From Gyrodactylus bullatarudis (Eukaryota; Platyhelminthes; Monogenea; Gyrodactylidea; Gyrodactylidae): DNA of 64,000 nucleotides. The position numbers were made by a program, and so were the translations under genes. Within the stretch, counting starts at the first letter, position 1, and each line of letters opens with the position of its first letter. The stretch covers positions 310,001 to 374,000 of the forward strand of contig SSNU01000244.1 in the NCBI GenBank assembly GCA_012064415.1, written 5' to 3'. Positions 41,339 to 53,971 of this stretch are shown piece by piece. The notes under the pieces were generated by a model that worked only from the letters and a program-made list of their open reading frames with translations, had not been told where the DNA came from and ran no database searches.

Positions 41339-42244
41339 TTAAAAGCATAGAATTTTTTTTTCTTTTTCAGAATCAAGAGTTAAATCGAAAGGTACACTTC
41401 TCACCAATATTTACATCACATCTCAACTGAAGCAAAACAATATTGATCTATCAAGTCAACGTGGAATTTCTCTAATTTATTCAGTAAAAGTTCAGTCAAG
41501 TTTTGAATGCTTACAAAGTAGAATTTACACTGCTCTCAGAGATTAAACCTAATAATAATAGCAAAGTGGGGTCACTGATAATTACTAGGGTAGGGTGAAA
41601 TTTGTTAGTATTATAGTGAGACAAAATCGGACCAACTTGTATATAACTTAGAATCTCTATCTGTCATAATATATAGAAAAATTACAAAGAGAACCTTTCT
41701 CCGTTATGTCATTCGTATATGAATCTTTAGTTTATTTTTTAATTTTGTGCTCCTTTTTCATAAAGATTTGAAGTTATAATTTAAATAATTTTGTTTTCAA
41801 CAATGAATAAATCTAATCGAAAGATTTTTATACTTTGAGTTTTACTGATAAGTAATAGCATAATTGATACATTTAATAATTTATAACATTCATTATTTCA
41901 CTTTATAATAATCTCTTTCTTTATTAACCCAAATCAGTCTTCTTATTAGAAGAATTATATGCAAAAAGTCGTTGATTGAAGTTGAAAATCACGTTGGCAC
42001 TGAATAAACTACAAAATATTTCTTCTAATCAAAATACAATAAGACTTTAATGTCGAAATAAACTAGAATAAAATTTCGATTCATTAATCGAAGAACCTGA
42101 CGTAATCAAGTATTTTAAGAAGGAAATGAAAGTACATTCATAGATCAAAATAAATATATATTTACATGATTTCTTTTGTACATGATTTTTTTCCTAAGAA
42201 CAGGGATTCATTAATATACTATTATATTTATTAATTACTACATC

Positions 42245-42515
42245 CATATGGAATCTAACTCGATGGAGATGTCTTCTCACACCAAGAGATGTTAGAATTC
42301 GAATAAGCCATTATCAATTTGAGTCAAGAGAGTCGAATAATATTCAAATCACGGTGGCAGATGTAGACGTTGTGAGGCAATGCTTCAAACCACTAGGCCA
42401 GAATTCACGTTATCCAGTGCTCTCTTGTGGAATTGTCGCTTGCTCATCTGAATTCTAACATCTAGGTGTGAGAAGACAATCTCCATCAAGTTAGATCAGG
42501 TTAGATTCATATGGA
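42245..42515 (-). mobile_element. SINE-like element with tRNA-like head, copy B
   Basis: The ends are inverted repeats (CCATATGGAATCTAAC with GATGGAGATGTCTTCTCAC on the left, their complements on the right), and the subterminal block ATGTTAGAATTC is shared with copy A. On the minus strand a perfect A box TGGCCTAGTGG (42390-42400) is followed by GCATTGCCTCACAACGT, nearly the same anticodon-arm text as in copy A, and a decayed B box (42339-42350). Copy A keeps the B box and copy B keeps the A box. Relative to the end repeats, the tRNA-like part points the opposite way in the two copies, or the ends are symmetric. Confidence 0.6.
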
Positions 42516-42849
42516 TATAGTATCACTATTCCTAATCATATAAACCGTTGAAAATTAATACAGTTAATCAATTCTGGCTTAGGGATTAAACGTGGAGTAC
42601 TGACAAGTCTTTGGTGTGTGAAAAGTTAATCGATTATTTCAAATCAAATGAATCATTGAGTTACAGACAGAAAAAATTTAGAGAGAGAGACTAACCTTGG
42701 TCACTTTGACAAGTGATATCATAAAGTTTTTGAGCCAGTTTTCACAGTTCGATTCAAACAGGAACATAGTCAACTTATTACGCATCAGCTAGAGAAATAT
42801 TAAACTATTATTTTCAACTTTACTTATTAAGGGACCATACATTTTTAAA

Positions 42850-42882
<33 letters not shown>
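42850..42882. repeat. AAT microsatellite
   Basis: Uninterrupted trinucleotide run of about ten AAT units. Confidence 0.9.
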
Positions 42883-42883
<1 letters not shown>

Positions 42884-45780
42884 TTGAATAAGATAGATTT
42901 AGAACTCATCTCATGGTCAAATTTCGATTAGGCGCCAAAATTCCATTTTTATTGAACTGAAATTGTTTATCGATTTGAAAGGGAGTAGGAAGGTTACCGA
43001 TTATCGCCATTAAAGTTTTGATAAATACACTATTTGCAGGGGAAAATGGTCAAGAAATCAACTTCCAACCGGTAATGAGGCGAATCGTTTGATCCTGAAA
43101 AACTTCCTTTGACCATTCAGCCCCTTTTTCAAATCAATAAACAATTTCGGAAAAGGCAGGAATTGAAATTTTACAAAGGACCATAATTTTTCATCCCCGA
43201 ATACAGTTCCATAATTATGTATTAATCTCAAGTCTCTGTCGTTAATTTATTTGAAGATTTATAAAAAATCTACTTGATCCTTGTCTATTTGAATAGAGAT
43301 AACATTTCTCGAATACCAAAGATGAAAGAGTCAATTTTAAGCGATATTTAACGATAAATATATGTATTGGAATTATGTATACTTATCGATTGAATTGAAA
43401 AATAAAATAATTCTGGTGATCGATATACTCTCCAGAAAGAGCTTTTATATATCTAGTTACTCTCTGCTCTATTTAATTGTGTAGGATAATTATATATACA
43501 TTGGAGATGTAACGAATTTTCAACCTATTTTAAAAGCCTACTCAAGATCAAATATCAAAATGCTTATCAGGGATACTATTTCGAATATCTTTTTTGCTGA
43601 TACAGCTTAAAAATTTTTTTTCAATGAAAATAGTAATACAGAATCATGTTAAGATCATTTCTGTTAAATTTTGTTATACCACTATGCCTACAAGGGAATT
43701 TAGGGGAAATGGACAATGCACGACTATGCATGGGATTGCAAACAAATTTTCAGTTATTTAAGATCTCACACATCATTGTTATCAAGATTAAATGTGGAAA
43801 TTTCACGGAAAACTTTGATTTAATAAAAGATAAAAATTCGATATATCTCTAATATATTTATTTATAGTTTTAGATCAAATACTCGGACTCAATCAAGTAC
43901 GTAGAGGGCATTAAATTATTTCAAAGAGTCATTCGAAAAAAACATCCCTCCATTGGAACATGGGGTTGACTCATTGGCCTCAAGTAAACCTCTGTTATGA
44001 GAATCTGAGAAATACTTGATTTTCTGACCTGCATTGAAGATATCTGAAAGATACAACAAGTCTAGAAGAATGAGTAGTACTCTTATCTGGCCAAATGGAG
44101 TAGAGAGAAAGCTCAGACTCTAGCTTTCAGAATCATAGTTAGTTAAATATTAAGAGACGGAAGCTCCAATAATATCTCTATTTGACATGGAATTAGGGGA
44201 AAGAGAGTAATGTCTACGAATTGAAAAGAATATGCACGAATTACTCGAATAAATTTCTGATCGGTTTCTTGTGGGAAGTATAACTGTTGATCAGGAGCAC
44301 CAAGTTCATAATCTTATTGATTTTCCAATTTTTATTACTTTTATTTGTAAAGGATGAATAAGGGGATTTACGCATTTTCGAGCTTCAACTTGAAGAAAAA
44401 TAGTACTGTGTGGGAAATTATCTTTTTACATTAATAAAAGTTTTCTGTGTTTTAATCTGAGATTGAATATTGAAGAACTTACAACATTTCCTGACTACTT
44501 AGGGTTTTTACTATTTTTAGAAGAAAGTGTAAACCTCTTTTCGTTTGAGTGGAAGCATGCAGAAGGGGAAAAAAGATTTATCATTCAGAGAGAAACAATA
44601 TCTCGTGCTGACTACAAGATGAGTTATCGTATAATGCAATAACTTCTATCTTGATCTGCTTGATCTGAATCTTGAGAGGCATGAAATATTGCCAAGCTTA
44701 CAAATGTTAAGAACTAACTGTGGCTACTGGCTAGCCTCGTTTTATCAATCACATAAGAGGAGTTCAGATTTTTCAAGATTAGGAAAAATGCTTGTCTAAG
44801 CAATCTTTTCGAATGATTAGTTATAAAGAGTATTCTCTGAGACTTGAAAACTGTTTTTCCAAATGTTTATTTTTATTTAGGAGAAATCAATACAGTTGTA
44901 TAAAGTTTATACGCAATATAGTTATCGATGGAATATTTGAGACAGATCAAAAGATTCGTGTTATGCAAAGTCAAATTAATTTAAATTAGTAATATGTCAT
45001 GGTCTGGCGAAAAAAGCAAATTCACACAGATTAAATTGTATGTCTAGCGATAGGGCCTCGATTTTATTAGAAGAAGAATATGAAGAGGTGACATTTGAGT
45101 CCAATAGAAAAGACCAAAGAGTAGGCACTGATTGAAGAAACTCTTGCAAAGAGCAATAAATGGATAGCGAGGACTGGAATGATGTAGAGTGTCATCTTGA
45201 CTAATGAACAAATCAGAATTCAGATAAAAGAGACGTTTCTAATCCATCTTTATCTCATGGGAGAGCTAGTAAATCAATAATTACTGATATACACTTAATA
45301 AATGTCACTTTGTCTGCTACACGAGACTCTTCTTTTGTCTCATAGAAGATGATCGATCTAGCCTAGGTTTTGTAAAAAGCTGCTTCTTCGTAGGATTTTG
45401 GTCAAAGTTTTAGTAACGATAGCTAAACTTTCTGGACTCATAGAACGCATCAATAGGTGTCATTAGTAGTCTGATTACACTGGGTTGTGACATGGAAAGG
45501 TGTTTTTATCTCATTTTCCAGCATTTCCAAGAACAGGCCACAAACTTATTTAACTATCTTGAAATTAATGACATCTCGTAAGTAAATTTAAACCATCTTG
45601 AAGAAATCAAATATATTTTAGTACTTATTTTTGCTACTTATTGAAGAGTTTTTGTTGATTTATAAATCATTATTTTCATTCAGGCTTATAACTTTTATCA
45701 TTTTCAAAGAGACATTCCTGATGAACCTTTGAGAAATTTTGTCTTTACTTTTCCAAACTTCAAATATAGGTTTAACTCAC

Positions 45781-46142
45781 AGAATTTGAATAGTTGTCCA
45801 TAACATCTACCGGTAGCATACACTCCATTGTATGAGTGATTTTATCTTTGAGGTAAACACGAATTTGATTATTCTTGACTGAACGCATATAGATTGGCTC
45901 AATGTCGAAGGGAACCTTGCCCGGATTCCAGGAGTCCTCGCCAACCTCGAATAGTGAAAGGTTCTGCGAGTAAATTCGAAAGTCTTTGGTTTTCTTTGAG
46001 AATATATCCATGTCATTGTAGTCGTCATAGGAGCCTTTCATGAATTTAGGATGTTGAAGTCTCGGATTAAGTGAAGCTAATCTAAATACAGTTTTATCAG
46101 AAATTAAATTGTCTGGAAACACATGTAATATACCATGTTGGT
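45781..46142 (-). CDS. Unidentified partial gene, one internal exon
   Basis: An open exon between acceptor ...CATAAAG| (46143) and donor |GTGAGTTAAAC (45780) encodes about 120 residues beginning DQHGILHVFPDN and ending MLPVDVMDNYSNS. It looks like compact globular protein (SWNPGKVPFDIEPIYMRS). The flanking exons were not found: the sequence between this acceptor and the coiled-coil gene has stops in the needed phase, and no matching downstream exon on the minus strand was recognised. It may be a separate gene or the 3' part of the coiled-coil gene through an unusual splice. No function is proposed. Confidence 0.5.
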
Positions 46143-46199
46143 CTTTATGAATCAACAGTAATAATATTATATACCTTTTCACTTATTCTACTACATTCA

Positions 46200-48407
46200 C
46201 TAATTCATCTTTGATATGCGAAAGATATCTCTTTTAAAAGTTTCCAGCTTATAGTTCCGAATGATAGCTTCAATTTCTGTTCTATCAACTTGATGCCCAC
46301 AAATCTTTAAAATCGAGTAAATTTGTCCAGAAAGGGTAGGTTGATTAAGAAACTTGGAAAGTTTAAATGTAGATTGCCCACAATATAGGATTTTATCATT
46401 TCTCGTGGTAAAGAAATTCATTCAAAATGTCGTATATTCAGAATCTTACAAGGGAATATAGGCTCACTTGTCAATACAAAAGGCCCAAATTTGAGCGTCC
46501 AGGTCTAGTTTCTGGAGATATTTCGAGATAACTTCCATGTCGCCAAGATAAATCTTTTGTCCTCTCTCACGGCACCAGATTAGAAAAACAGGAATGGTTT
46601 GGATATTATTTTGATATTGAACATTTATCGATTTCAAATTCGACGAGTCTGCAATCAGACGGCCAGCACGCTCCCGCAGCCGACTAATTTCATTATTTAG
46701 GGACTCCTCGCGTAGCTTTGCGGTTCGTAGTTCCTCGGCCAATTTAATTTTGTCCTCTGTGACTGTTGAGGTTAGGGCTTTGCAGCGATGTATTTCATTC
46801 ATCTCATACTCGAGAAGATGACTGAGAATGTCGAGTTGAACTTCGGCACAAATTCGCATTTTCTTTTCCTCCAAAAGCTACGAAAAATGATACTATTATA
46901 AGTATTAATTTTAAAGTAATATTGATTGACCAATGAAATTATTTAGTTTTTTATTATTGATTAAATATTTTCAACCAATCAAATTTCGAGTAGGAAATTC
47001 ATTAAATAATTTTACCATTTTACCTCTCTGTATATATTACTACTATATTTTATATAGTAATTTGGCCTCGTATATTCTTGTTTATGGAATTTGTTCAACT
47101 TATGACCAGTTTATGATACTTTTTGCAAGTGCAAAGATTTCATTTATTACATAAAAAATACAGGAAAGGAATAAAACCAATGAATCTAGACTCTCCTTCA
47201 ACTGTAGCCAATATTAATTCTGAGGTAAAATTAAAAGTTACCACAGCCAAATCATGCAGGAATACATGATTCATTTGGTTAAGATGCACTCTCGAGAAGG
47301 AGAGATTTCCAAATTTATTCACATTAGTGTATTTTCAATCAAGAATATGTAGATCTCATAAGGCAAGGGGAAAAATTGAAAATTAGAGATTTGAAATAAA
47401 TTCATACATCCTTACTCTAGAGAGGGGAGGACTTATGGGAAATTTTTCAGACAAGGAAAAGAAGCCAGAACTTTATAATACAGATCAATTGTATGTTTAA
47501 TTATTGCATATCATTCCTCACGTCTCCTATAAAATATATAGAGATCAATACATTGTTTTACATTGTATACATTTCAGAATAACATTTTGACTTGGAAATT
47601 AAATTGGATAGATTTTTAGAAATTCGCGCGACTTTCGTATGCACGATAACTGGTAATTAAATAATAAGTCACTAATCTTTTGGTCACTTCTCTCATTGAA
47701 AAGTAATTTAATAACTTGCGTTAAATATTTGTGAATTGTTAATTTGTTTCTTTTCTAAAATAAAGGGGATAATTTTAATTTTCTGGTAACGTGTGTTTTT
47801 TTACAAACGTATTTCTGAAATTTACACAAGTTGCATTCAAGAATCTTGAATCAAGATTAATGAATTATGTTATGAAAAGATATAAATATTCGAAAGATAA
47901 CTATTTCTGCTTGAAATTCACTCAAAATGCACAGATTCTGATGAGAAAGAAAAGTTTGTTGAAAAATAAACAGAAAAAAGCTGGAAACAATTAATCTTCT
48001 TTACTCAATGCATTGATTTAAAATCCATTCTTTCAGATTTAATGAAAAAAATTAGTTTACAGACTGGAATGAATTAACGAAAATATGAAAAATAAATACA
48101 GACTCACATCTTTTTTAAGAATTAAATTATCCGATGCTAACTCTACGTTTTTACCACTCTTGAAAGTGATAAGCTCATTCAAGATATTTTTGTGTCGGTT
48201 TTCTAAATCCTCATACTTTGTCTTGAGTGTATTTATATAGTTTTTTTGTGAGTCAATCAACGTATCAATTTGATCAATCTGGGCTTTCTGAATTTCTTCT
48301 GCATCATCTAATGAGTTGAGACTGGTAGAAATTACATATTTGCTATCGCGACTGAGAGAATGTAGTGGATTTCTCTGGGAAAACGAATAAGACGCATTCA
48401 TATTCAT
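46200..48407 (-). CDS. Coiled-coil protein of unknown function
   Basis: Exons 48108-48407, 46468-46877 and 46200-46401 join in frame (introns of 1230 and 66 nt) to 303 residues. Residues 1-30 are Ser/Asn-rich. About 35-175 is a long heptad-type coiled coil (for example KTKYEDLENRHKNILNEL, then LAEELRTAKLREESLNNEIS). The C-terminal 120 residues look globular, with GDMEVISKYLQKLDLDAQIW and KNDKILYCGQSTFKL. I do not recognise the family; cytoskeletal, centrosomal or ciliary roles are common for this layout but nothing here proves one. The start Met is the first in the exon. It is divergent from DEPDC1 with 164 bp between starts. Intron 1 holds no recognised element. Confidence 0.65.
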
Positions 48408-48571
48408 TGTAACGTTGAAATGTTTTGAAATTTAATAATACAGTATTATTAATACTTTGGTAAAAACAAAATCAAAATCCCACCTTTCATATTTGTAAAA
48501 ACAAAATTATCTGAATTCAAATCCAGAAAAAAAATTGGAAACACTCGTTTGTTCACTTTTGCGCAATTTAA
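48408..48571. promoter_or_regulatory. Putative bidirectional promoter, coiled-coil gene / DEPDC1
   Basis: 164 bp of AT-rich sequence between two divergent start codons. No core promoter motif was recognised. Confidence 0.3.
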
Positions 48572-51500
48572 ATGGAAAATAATTTCTCTTCGTCTCTCAA
48601 AGTAACATAAAAAATTATAATTTCTAGTTTTATCACTGTCTCTCACGATGGAGCTATGAATACAAAGATCCTTTCACCCTTAAGGAAGCAGCAAGTTGGC
48701 TTAAACGTTATTTCAAAGAGAATGGTGGCGATCTAGATACAATTGACCATTTTATCAAATTCATTCAAGACATGAATATGATTGAGGCTGTACCGCTCAG
48801 AGGAAAATTCAAGCATCCTAGATTTTTCTTCAATTATGCCAAAATTGAATCATTTCTGCCTCCAGAGTGTTTGGATAACCCTCCGAATTCAACTTGCCTC
48901 AAAGGCCAACTGGAAATAAACGTGGATGAAAAGCATTTGTATCTCTATGATAAAATCCTCATAAGAATCAACTCTGTCATTAAAAATATACCAGACATTC
49001 GTGAAAGTGTCAAGTCCATCGATGCTATTGCTGAGAAATTCGATTTCATTTCACAAATTTTAGACTCAAACGCTCGCTCCAACCTCGACCACCTATTCAA
49101 AGATCGAATGGAGATTGAGGTGGAACCAGTCGGGATAGCCTGTTTAGATGCCCTGGCCAATTGGTCACACAACATGAAGGCAACTCCAGAGTCGCTTGTC
49201 TCTACAGATGCTGATGTTGAGAACCATGTACAGAAATGTCTCATTGTGGCTACTGTGACTTCGTTTAAAAATTCTAATCTTGGCTATATTTCCTCCCTAT
49301 CAAATCTCAATTTATTCTCGGAATTTCTCTTCAAAATGATTATTAATAACTACGTAACAGAGTTTATTCCCTCGACAAATCTTTACCCATCTTCTGGTGC
49401 ATATCGACCGTCCATTAACACCCAGAACTCGATTCCTTATGCTGATGAATCCTCATTCATTATTCAGGACAACACATTGCTCAATGAGTCATTTAAATTC
49501 CAAGAATCTTCAACACCCCAGAGAACAGGGAAATCTCTCAGTACCGAATCCCTTCCCAAGGTTCACAACGTCCAGGAATGGTTGGCCAACAACGGCTATC
49601 TCACTCCCAGTGCCTGTCATCTCCCAAAGAATCGTAATGACTCAATTTCCTCGCCCTACAAGCCTGCAATGATTGACGAAAAGTCCAAGGAGATCCTCAA
49701 CTCCATCTTTTCCGCTCTAATCCTCTGCTATAATCCATCGCAGTTGAACAGAATCCAGGTATTCCTCGAGTCTGTTTCTAGGATACTCGTGAAAAACTCC
49801 AACTTTAATCTAAAGAATGAAGTAACATAACCCTAGCATGATTCTATCTTTTGATAAGCAATTAATTCTACCCCCCTCTCTCTAGCTGATTAAAAGCATG
49901 TCTCCCGTCTTGTTCAATTGCCCACTGCCTGATGCCAACAAGGAAAACATTTCCCATGAAGAGGAGCCACCGATAAAATCTCCACAAATATTTTCTGTGA
50001 GTTTTATTACCCCCCTTTGTATTCATTTCCTTTGTTTAACTCTATAGAGTCTCAGAGAATTATTTTTCATGACTTGCATTTGAAAATCTTTTGTACATAT
50101 ATTAAATGGTTTATTAATGCGTTAATTACGAATCTACAGTTATTTTACCATTATTATTTTCAGTTCAGGAGTTATGGACTAAAAAATAGGCCATCTTTGA
50201 AGCTTTAGCTGATAGAGTGAATATTTGAATTCTACTCGGTATGATTACTCGAGAAAAGTTTACTTATTTTTCATTTATGAAATATTTTTTCAAAAAAAAA
50301 ACGTTTACAAAAACTAACTTTTTTTGAATTAGTATTGGATTAGTAAACAATGTGAGGATAAAATAACCCCAGGATCTATTGTTCTATTAAATTGATTACT
50401 TATTCCCTTTCCAAAACTCAATACAGATGCTGACCAAAATGCAAATGCCATATCTCGACAGAGACCATGAAGATTGTCGTCATTGGTGTTATCACCTGTT
50501 GAATTTCCTCGTTCAGAAGCACTATCTATTCGGTAAAAGTTTTAGCATTTACTTTGAAAAGATTAAGAATGAGATTAAGCGTCAGTCTCTTCATATCCCC
50601 TCCAATATGGTAAGTGTGTCTTTTCTCTTTTCTTCCCTGACCAATAGAATTCCTTAGAAATAAACCCATTGATGATTCATAGTTTAAATGATAAAAGTAC
50701 ACTTTTTTGTTTATATTATTATTATTTAGCAAACTAAAGTAACCACTTGCAAGTATCAGACAAGGAGCGTGACCAGACGTGAACAAGAACAACGCTCTCA
50801 CAGAATGAACTACTCCCCTGCCTCCAATGACGAAGATAGCCAGTCAACTATTGACGATAGTGAATCTCAAGATGTCACCTTCATTACCACCTCAAATAAT
50901 AACAATACTGAATCTTTATTACATGTAAGTGAAGAGTCTTTGTTTCTTTCACCCCCAAGTATATACCTTGGTTACCAAATATTTACTTGAATATTCCTAT
51001 GTCTTTGTGTCTCTTTGATAGTAATAATAAAACTAAACTATGCTGGTATTGAATTACAATTGTGTTCACCTCACAAATGTTTGACTTGCTCTCATCGAAT
51101 ACCATTGCCAAAATGTGTACAAGACACACACACAAAGAAATCCAGTTGGCAGTTCCTTTATGGGTCATGTTATATGAGTGTGGAATCAGAGTTAAAAGCA
51201 CGTCCCTCTATAATTCCATAAACATGATATTTCATGTGTATTTTACTAATAATAATAATTAATTAGAACAAAACAGGTGGATGCATTCAATTAAAGATCA
51301 CATTTTATGTATTCATGGACTAGATATAAATATATGAATTTATCCTATATTTTAGAATCGTAAAATGGACGAGTTAAACGACTGTTTCTCCTCCATGCTC
51401 AAATTCAACTCGACTGAGCTACACGCGAATCAGTCCACAACATCCTCAGATGACCATCTATCCTCTACATTTAATCGTATCGACCTCTATGGCCAGGATA

Positions 51501-53574
51501 ACAAGACCTATCAATCTTCCACTGGCAGTAGTAGGATAACCCATCGTGAGTCACGCCGGAAATTCATCGACGAACAAAAGCATACACCGATCCGAAGTGC
51601 CAACAGCTGTAGTGAAATCCACTCGACTGACCATCAGACAGGTAACCCCATGAAAAGGACCACTAGACGAAGGGGGGTCTTTGAGGATGACACCAAATCC
51701 ATGATGACCAACTGCTACGATGGACCCATTCAGACTGATACCCATATCCTCAAGTCACCCCAGAATGCTACCACCATCAACAATGTAGGTACCAACTTCT
51801 TCCCCCTTAAAAATATCAACATTCTAAGCCTTATTTTCCATGTTGAAATATGGTGTCGCAAAGGCTTCTTCTTCATAAGGAAAAAATACTCAATTTTTAC
51901 ATCAATTCCTATTTTTATTTAAAATTTTGCAAAAAGTGTTCAAAAGCTGTCACTTTCAATCGAGATTTTGTATATCAGAACAAACTTGAAAACGTATGGC
52001 TTTATAGGGAGAAACGCTTAGTTCTCGATAATCTTCAAAATAAGGATAAGGCTGGGAGAATGACGATTTCTCATTCCACTATATATACGTGTGAAGACCC
52101 TTTGCTGATTGACTGTATTCTCTATTCATTTCATTTTCATTTTCACAGACAAGCTCTATGAACAAATCATCCCTGATCCAAAATCAGTCAGAGTCCATGA
52201 ATAGTTCCATCTTCACCCTGTCACAATTCAGTAATGATAGCTATCTATCTTCCTCAAATCAGACTTCACTTATGGTTCCCTCGCCCAATGTGGCCATTGC
52301 CATTTCACGATGGAAACAAAAGGTTCGTTTACCCTTTTTCTCTTCACAATAAAAAGAACAGAACTACAATCATTACAAGTGTCTATTTTGTATGAGAGAG
52401 AAACCTATACTATTACTTTCAAATTTGAGTGATTTGATTCCATCTCATTGTGTGACCATTCTTTCAAGTTGAACTATTGTCTCTCTCTCTCTCTCTTCTC
52501 CATATTCAATCAATCATGCTGTATCTTGTTTCAAGTCAGAGAGGAAATGATCCGTCTGTCTCTCCTCCATTATGATAACATCTACATGATTCATCATTCA
52601 GAATAAAGAGGACACACGACATATCACATATCCACATACCTGAGGGTGTGTGGATGAAGATGTTTTTGACATTCCTCTTCTTGGGTGTTGAAATGCAAGG
52701 GGGACTCTTAATGATAATACATACATACTCACATGTATGACCATAGATTTGGATGTGGTAAAGGTATCCTCTTGTTCGTTTTTAGTTTGAACACGTGTCA
52801 CGCACACATATGAGAGAGTTGATCCATTGATACTTCCATCCCCCTCCTACATTTAATATCGTACATTTAATCTCTCCTGTATGTTGGTTTGAGATTTATT
52901 CAATTTCCCCTCTAATGACACATTCACCCCCCCCTAAGCACATTAGATGTAAATATGGTTACTTTTGAGCCTTGGCAACTTCTCTTTAGTCTGTAGTCTT
53001 GATACACTTGTCATTTCTGATTTCTAAATTTTTATTCATCAACCAAACTGAGATTGAATTAGCCCTGTCAGATGTGGAACTATAGATTAACTTCTGATTT
53101 CTCCTTCTATAGATAGCTGCTGATCCCAATCAAATTTATTCACTGATAAAAACCTCGCATCTCATTGACTTACTGAACCAGGTGTTGTATAGTAAAAAGC
53201 TCTCAGCTAAATCCAAACACAAATGGATCACAGAGGTATGCCCCCTAACTAAAATGAACATGACCTATTTATTTTTTTGTCTCCTTAATAATAAATAGTT
53301 TAAGGAAGTACATGCAGATGTCTTTTGGCTCCGCTTCGGCGACCAAATGACAGCCAACAATTATTTCCGACGCCTGGAAGCTAGGATGCTACGCGAGAAA
53401 CATCAGAAAATCTCCAAGGACTCTCACAAATCTCACAAGGGCAGTCATCAGACCCATGATGACACCATCAAGTCCAAGCTGTCGACCACTGAAATCTCTG
53501 AGGACCTGGCCTTCATGTCCAGCCTCCCGAGTCAGCTGACTAGCAAGATTGGCAAATTTTTCAAAAAGAAGTAA
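48572..53574 (+). CDS. DEPDC1: DEP domain-containing protein 1 (DEPDC1)
   Basis: Relatives are mitotic and proliferation-associated proteins. Exons 48572-48601, 48628-49821, 49886-49996, 50427-50609, 50730-50924, 51356-51784, 52149-52322, 53113-53235 and 53299-53574 give 904 residues, and every intron is phase 0. The first intron is only 26 nt. The DEP domain (about 11-75) shows DPFTLKEAASWLKRYF. A degenerate RhoGAP-like region follows, with the family's CLDALANW block and LNLFSEFLFKMI, then IFSALILCYNPSQLNRIQ. Exon 4 (HWCYHLLNFLVQKHYLF) matches the DEPDC1 SFLMDHH region. The C-terminal exons IYSLIKTSHLIDLLNQVLYS and KHKWITEFKE match the conserved tail. Exons 5-7 encode a long Ser/Asn/Thr-rich linker. 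As an alternative start, a spliced-leader AUG joined at 48628 would also be in frame. Confidence 0.85.
51920..52062 (+). repeat. Dispersed repeat family R1, copy in DEPDC1 intron
   Basis: Contains TCAATCGAGATTTTGTATA, CAAACTTGAAAACGTATGG and AGGATAAGGCTGGGA in the order seen at 30722-30907; the left end is missing. Confidence 0.55.
52440..53112. other. DEPDC1 intron segment
   Basis: Within intron 52323-53112. It contains a CT-rich run near 52480-52500 and no repeat family recognised elsewhere. The open frame 52598-52807 (-) has no features. Confidence 0.4.
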
Positions 53575-53971
53575 CAACCTTGACGTTTATACTTTGTTAG
53601 ACCAAGAGAAAAATATGAAATTCGTCTATTTTATTAATGCACCAATCTGGTTTGCTCAATTTTGAATATTTTTATAAATTTAAATCTCTTTTAAACAGAG
53701 GAAATGAAACGACGGAGAGAAGACATTGAACGAGTCTGTTAAAATGTTCTCAAACTTGAATGAAACTAATTAATACACTAATGAAAATATGAAAAAAACC
53801 CAAAATAATAATAATAACTAACCATGTATTTATTACGAAATTATTATATTTATTTATATGGCCAATAGATTTTAATTTTTTAAAATTATTTTTCTTCGTT
53901 CCCCCCCTCCAATCTACTCTAAAAGTAGTTTCGCGGATAGAAAATAAAAAGAAGAGTAAGAGTTATAGAAT
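53575..53971. other. Convergent 3' spacer, DEPDC1 / TENT2-like gene
   Basis: About 400 bp holding the 3' UTRs of two converging genes, with an AAT-rich run near 53800. No gene seen. Confidence 0.5.

Larger units (their letters stand above)
41343..45780. other. Gene-poor stretch with repeats
   Basis: No supported gene. It includes the SINE-like copy at 42245-42515, an AAT microsatellite near 42850-42882 and an R2 copy near 42915-43060. Open frames 43646-43852 and 44792-44989 (+) have no features. Small 3' exons of the minus-strand gene ending at 45781 may be hidden here but could not be identified. Confidence 0.4.

Noticed and set aside
42850..42882. CRISPR-like or satellite array
   Set aside because: It is a plain AAT microsatellite with no spacers, in an intron-bearing animal genome.
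43646..43852. 68-residue open frame (+) with a hydrophobic start resembling a signal peptide
   Set aside because: Too short and featureless to support; surrounded by non-coding AT-rich DNA and repeats.
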